From an uncultured Alphaproteobacteria bacterium (GTDB taxonomy: Bacteria; Pseudomonadota; Alphaproteobacteria; Methylaequorales; Methylaequoraceae), in NCBI GenBank assembly GCA_902563505.1, contig CACEXK010000010.1, positions 1 through 42,050 on the forward strand: DNA of 42,050 bases, read 5' to 3'. Positions 41,503-42,050 of the stretch are shown piece after piece. A model generated the notes under the pieces. The model saw only the letters and a list, made by a program, of their open reading frames with translations, did not search any database and was not told the DNA's origin. A program made the position numbers and the translations under genes. The first letter of the stretch is position 1. The number at the start of each line of letters is the position of its first letter.

Positions 41503-42050
41503 TTATTTTATCTCATTAGATTTTATTATTTCTATTTTTCTCAAAATAATCTCACTTTTAATTCTTAGTAAAACTAAAGATAAAAAGAAAAAAAGAAAAG
41601 AAAATGTCATTATAAACAAAGGAGTAAGCATTGAAGGATCAATTGATGGGGAGCTAAATTTTGATATACTTGCAGGTTGATGAAGTGTATTCCACCAATC
41701 GACTGACCATTTAATAATTGGTAAGTTAATAATTCCAATTAAAGTTAAAATAGCAGCATTGCGATCTCCTTTTCTTACATCATCATATGCATTGCATATC
41801 ATTATATGCCCCATGTAAATAAAAAATAAAACTAATTCGGATGTAAGCCTTGCATCCCAGACCCACCAGGTTCCCCATGTAGGTTTGCCCCAAATAGAAC
41901 CGGTAATTAAGGTTGCTAATGTAAAACCTGCACCAATTGGCGCACATGCTCTTGAAATAATATCAGCTAATGCGTGTTTGAAGACTATGGAAAAAAAGCT
42001 GCATGCTGCCATTATAGTATATATCATAAGTGAGAACCAAGCACACGGTA
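41503..42050 (-). CDS. ccmC: Heme exporter protein CcmC (partial, N-terminus off the edge)
   Basis: The frame runs without stop to the window edge, so the ATG at 42027 is internal. Upstream codons read PCAWFSL before MIYTIMA, as in the conserved (H)VP-AW region of CcmC, which places the first histidine just beyond the edge. The WWD domain WGKPTWGTWWVWDARLTSEL and the second histidine in WWNTLHQPASISKF are visible, with four membrane helices. CcmC moves heme to CcmE at the periplasmic face. About 182 of an expected 230-240 residues are present. ccmA and ccmB are not in the window. Confidence 0.94.
   Translation of the reverse strand, partial: PCAWFSLMIYTIMAACSFFSIVFKHALADIISRACAPIGAGFTLATLITGSIWGKPTWGTWWVWDARLTSELVLFFIYMGHIMICNAYDDVRKGDRNAAILTLIGIINLPIIKWSVDWWNTLHQPASISKFSSPSIDPSMLTPLFIMTFSFLFFFLSLVLLRIKSEIILRKIEIIKSNEIK

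Noticed and set aside
42005-42027. ATG at 42027 as the start of CcmC
   Set aside because: The frame continues upstream to the edge with codons matching the conserved VP-AW region, so the gene is cut by the window rather than short.
1-42050. Insertion sequences, prophage, CRISPR arrays, tRNA or rRNA genes
   Set aside because: No transposase or integrase motifs, no regularly spaced repeats, no cloverleaf or rRNA-like sequence seen in the few intergenic gaps.

Overview
The window is a compact, very AT-rich (by eye about 30% GC) bacterial chromosome segment. The gene set points to a genome-streamlined alphaproteobacterium, probably a marine lineage of the SAR11 or HIMB59/AEGEAN-169 kind. The clade is inferred from composition and gene order and was not tested. 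Alphaproteobacterial signs are the order tsaD<>hemC-hemD-mitofilin-like-hemY, rsmB next to a heparinase II/III gene and a DUF1674/SdhAF4 gene, an IalB-like protein, and a System I cytochrome c maturation operon. No rRNA, tRNA, insertion sequence, prophage or CRISPR array was seen. Coding density is extreme. Most neighbours overlap or nearly touch, and the only gene-poor stretch over 300 bases is 18129-18622.

Layout. 1-2487: surface polysaccharide genes (start of a CapD/FlaA1-like NDP-sugar enzyme, a WecA/MraY-type glycosyl-phosphate transferase, and a divergent TviB-like nucleotide-sugar dehydrogenase). 2492-7488: heparinase-like protein, RsmB, SdhAF4 and acetyl-CoA synthetase. 7543-9778: YciI-like protein, GpsA and TsaD on the minus strand. 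9839-13796: hemC-hemD-mitofilin-like-HemY on the plus strand. 13758-18128: a DNA glycosylase, then a lipid-A/undecaprenyl-sugar style group (LAB_N protein, GT2, GT39, PAP2) and a small cysteine-containing exported protein. 18129-18622: a non-coding region with a well-formed minus-strand promoter, a 24-codon reading frame with two anti-Shine-Dalgarno-like motifs, and a 14-bp terminator hairpin.

18623-25468: a lipid-modification group (FAD amine-oxidase-like protein, DUF1365, a CFA-synthase-like methyltransferase, GPH-type MFS transporter, DUF3833 lipoprotein, then SnoaL-like, SDR and DUF6134-like genes on the other strand). It resembles sets linked in Rhodobacter to the singlet-oxygen sigma-E response and to methylated or furan fatty acids. 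25525-31748: Bax-inhibitor-1 protein, aldo/keto reductase, two overlapping EamA exporters, IalB-like protein, ArgG and FolD. 31749-35121: YggT, a strange 456-residue protein that looks like a degenerate member of a polymerase-A-like replication family, a stand-alone cyclic-nucleotide-binding domain, and an FAD oxidoreductase. 35183-37472: pabB-pabC for folate. 37469-42050: the ccmI-H-G-F-E-D-C cytochrome c maturation operon, reading leftward, with ccmC cut by the right edge.

How they fit together: heme (hemC, hemD, HemY) and System I cytochrome c maturation serve respiration. FolD and pabBC supply one-carbon/folate metabolism. GpsA, Acs and the CFA-like cluster feed membrane lipid. The polysaccharide, GT2/GT39 and PAP2 genes decorate the envelope. 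The best candidates for undescribed biology are the small transcription unit at about 18408-18564, the divergent methyltransferase/FAD/DUF1365 cluster, and the polymerase-like gene paired with the cyclic-nucleotide sensor. All assignments come from reading motifs by eye; no database search was run.
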